Shown here in pieces: positions 63,101-64,000 of a stretch of 64,000 bases of DNA. Source of the DNA: Hyalella azteca (lineage: Eukaryota; Arthropoda; Malacostraca; Amphipoda; Hyalellidae). Every line of letters begins with the position of its first letter. Within the stretch, counting starts at the first letter, position 1. The stretch covers positions 186,001 through 250,000 of the forward strand of contig NW_025941501.1 of assembly GCF_000764305.2 (NCBI RefSeq), given 5' to 3'. Under the pieces are notes generated by a model, which searched no databases, was not told the DNA's origin, and saw only the letters and a list, made by a program, of their open reading frames with translations. Position numbers and translations under genes: made by a program.

Positions 63101-64000
63101 CCTTAGGACATGGCGAACTATTTGTATTTAAATCTATCTGCCATGTTACTAGTAAACGACATAAAAGTTACCAACTTTAGAGTAAAGCGTAAAAAATTTC
63201 AATTAAAATTGAATCTTTGCGGGAAAACTATCAGTTTGAGGAGAAAACGTTATTAGTATTGTACAAAAAACTATTAGAGTGTAATACATTCAAGACTTGC
63301 GCGTTAGAACGACTGTAGGAGTTAACAGGATTGCCTTGTAATGGAGGCTGGCACGTCAGACATGCGCAGGCTCGTTATGGACGATGTTGAATGCGTTGTG
63401 ACGAGGGATCTCGTCTCGTCAAGAGCACTCGTGATGTCACTAATGTGCTTAGCTTCATATGCCTCGTACAGCAATCACTGAAGCCTGATCCTTTATTAAA
63501 TCAGCATCTGCCGAGCCACTCTTCATTATGAGACGCGCGGCTGAGGGTGATGGTGGTCACGTGCGACTCTTAGTTTATTATTCTCATAATTAGATAAAAG
63601 TAGCCATTATTCATGTAGAAGTAAAACGATACTGCATTGATTAAGTGATAATACATTATATTATATCAGTAATGTTATTTCAGTACGCTTTCTATTAGTA
63701 GAACAGACTAGACACAGTGATCCTCCTGCTTCACCCACATTAGCACAGGACGTATACGACATGCTCCCAATTATAAAGAAGCTCGAATCCCAGTAGCCGG
63801 AGTGGAGCCGCTTTTCGTGTTGTCGTACCGTACACGCTGCCGCAGTTTCGCAGTGGCAACACTACACAAAAGCCTTGTATGATCGTATAGTTTTTATTAT
63901 ACGCAGCTCGTAAAAGGTTAAAAGGTTAAAATAAAGACACCAGTGATTCGTGACCGTGAGCTCAGTCGAATTACACATGGACACCGTACATTAGACTCAT
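60132..64000. other. AT-rich region, no confirmed gene
   Basis: I see a tandem repeat at 62241-62690 and two GC-richer patches (62080-62220 and 63340-63580). The second contains a 46-codon ORF from an ATG near 63341 with no family resemblance. Otherwise nothing recognisable. Confidence 0.45.
62241..62690. repeat. Tandem repeat with period about 167-171 bp, two full copies and a decayed third
   Basis: TACATTCAAAG starts units at about 62241, 62412 and 62579. Each unit carries TTGTCTCAAT(A/G)TCA and, in the first two, GTCGATTAAGGCCTAGAAGT. The third copy diverges after about 60 bases. Confidence 0.85.

Overview
The window is animal nuclear DNA: spliced genes with GT-AG introns, long AT-rich introns, non-LTR retrotransposon relics and minisatellites. 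Rabphilin, a RAD17 clamp loader and an ANKRD16-like protein make it metazoan. Compact exons and reverse-transcriptase relics ending in TATTC/TATGT-type tails suggest an arthropod, perhaps a crustacean; the species is inference.

Layout. (1) 1-3021, plus strand: the 3' five exons of an ankyrin-repeat gene, best matched to ANKRD16. (2) 3042-3954: a spacer with a GC-rich, hairpin-bearing block. (3) 3955-9495, plus strand: a complete 11-exon RAD17 gene (DNA-damage checkpoint clamp loader), with a TTAA-flanked MITE in one intron. (4) 11043-23980, minus strand, convergent with RAD17: a 16-coding-exon rabphilin gene of about 805 codons, with a Rab-binding zinc finger, a linker holding a 32-residue exact-frame duplication, and two C2 domains. 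Its third coding exon ends inside a 52-bp minisatellite that copies the 5' splice site several times into the intron. (5) 24-39 kb: mostly non-coding AT-rich DNA with foldbacks, dispersed repeats and a tandem duplication holding an empty and a filled retrotransposon site side by side. (6) 39518-53288, plus strand: three phase-compatible exons of an unidentified gene. (7) 53.3-64 kb: retrotransposon fragments, minisatellites, a GC-richer stretch and an orphan ORF encoding a basic tail plus one hydrophobic segment (59904-60131).

The three recognised genes serve unrelated processes: ankyrin scaffold/tRNA-synthetase cofactor, DNA-damage checkpoint, and Rab3/Rab27-regulated exocytosis. They are neighbours, not a pathway. 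All exon boundaries were set by hand from splice consensus, phase continuity and recalled family alignments; no database search was run.
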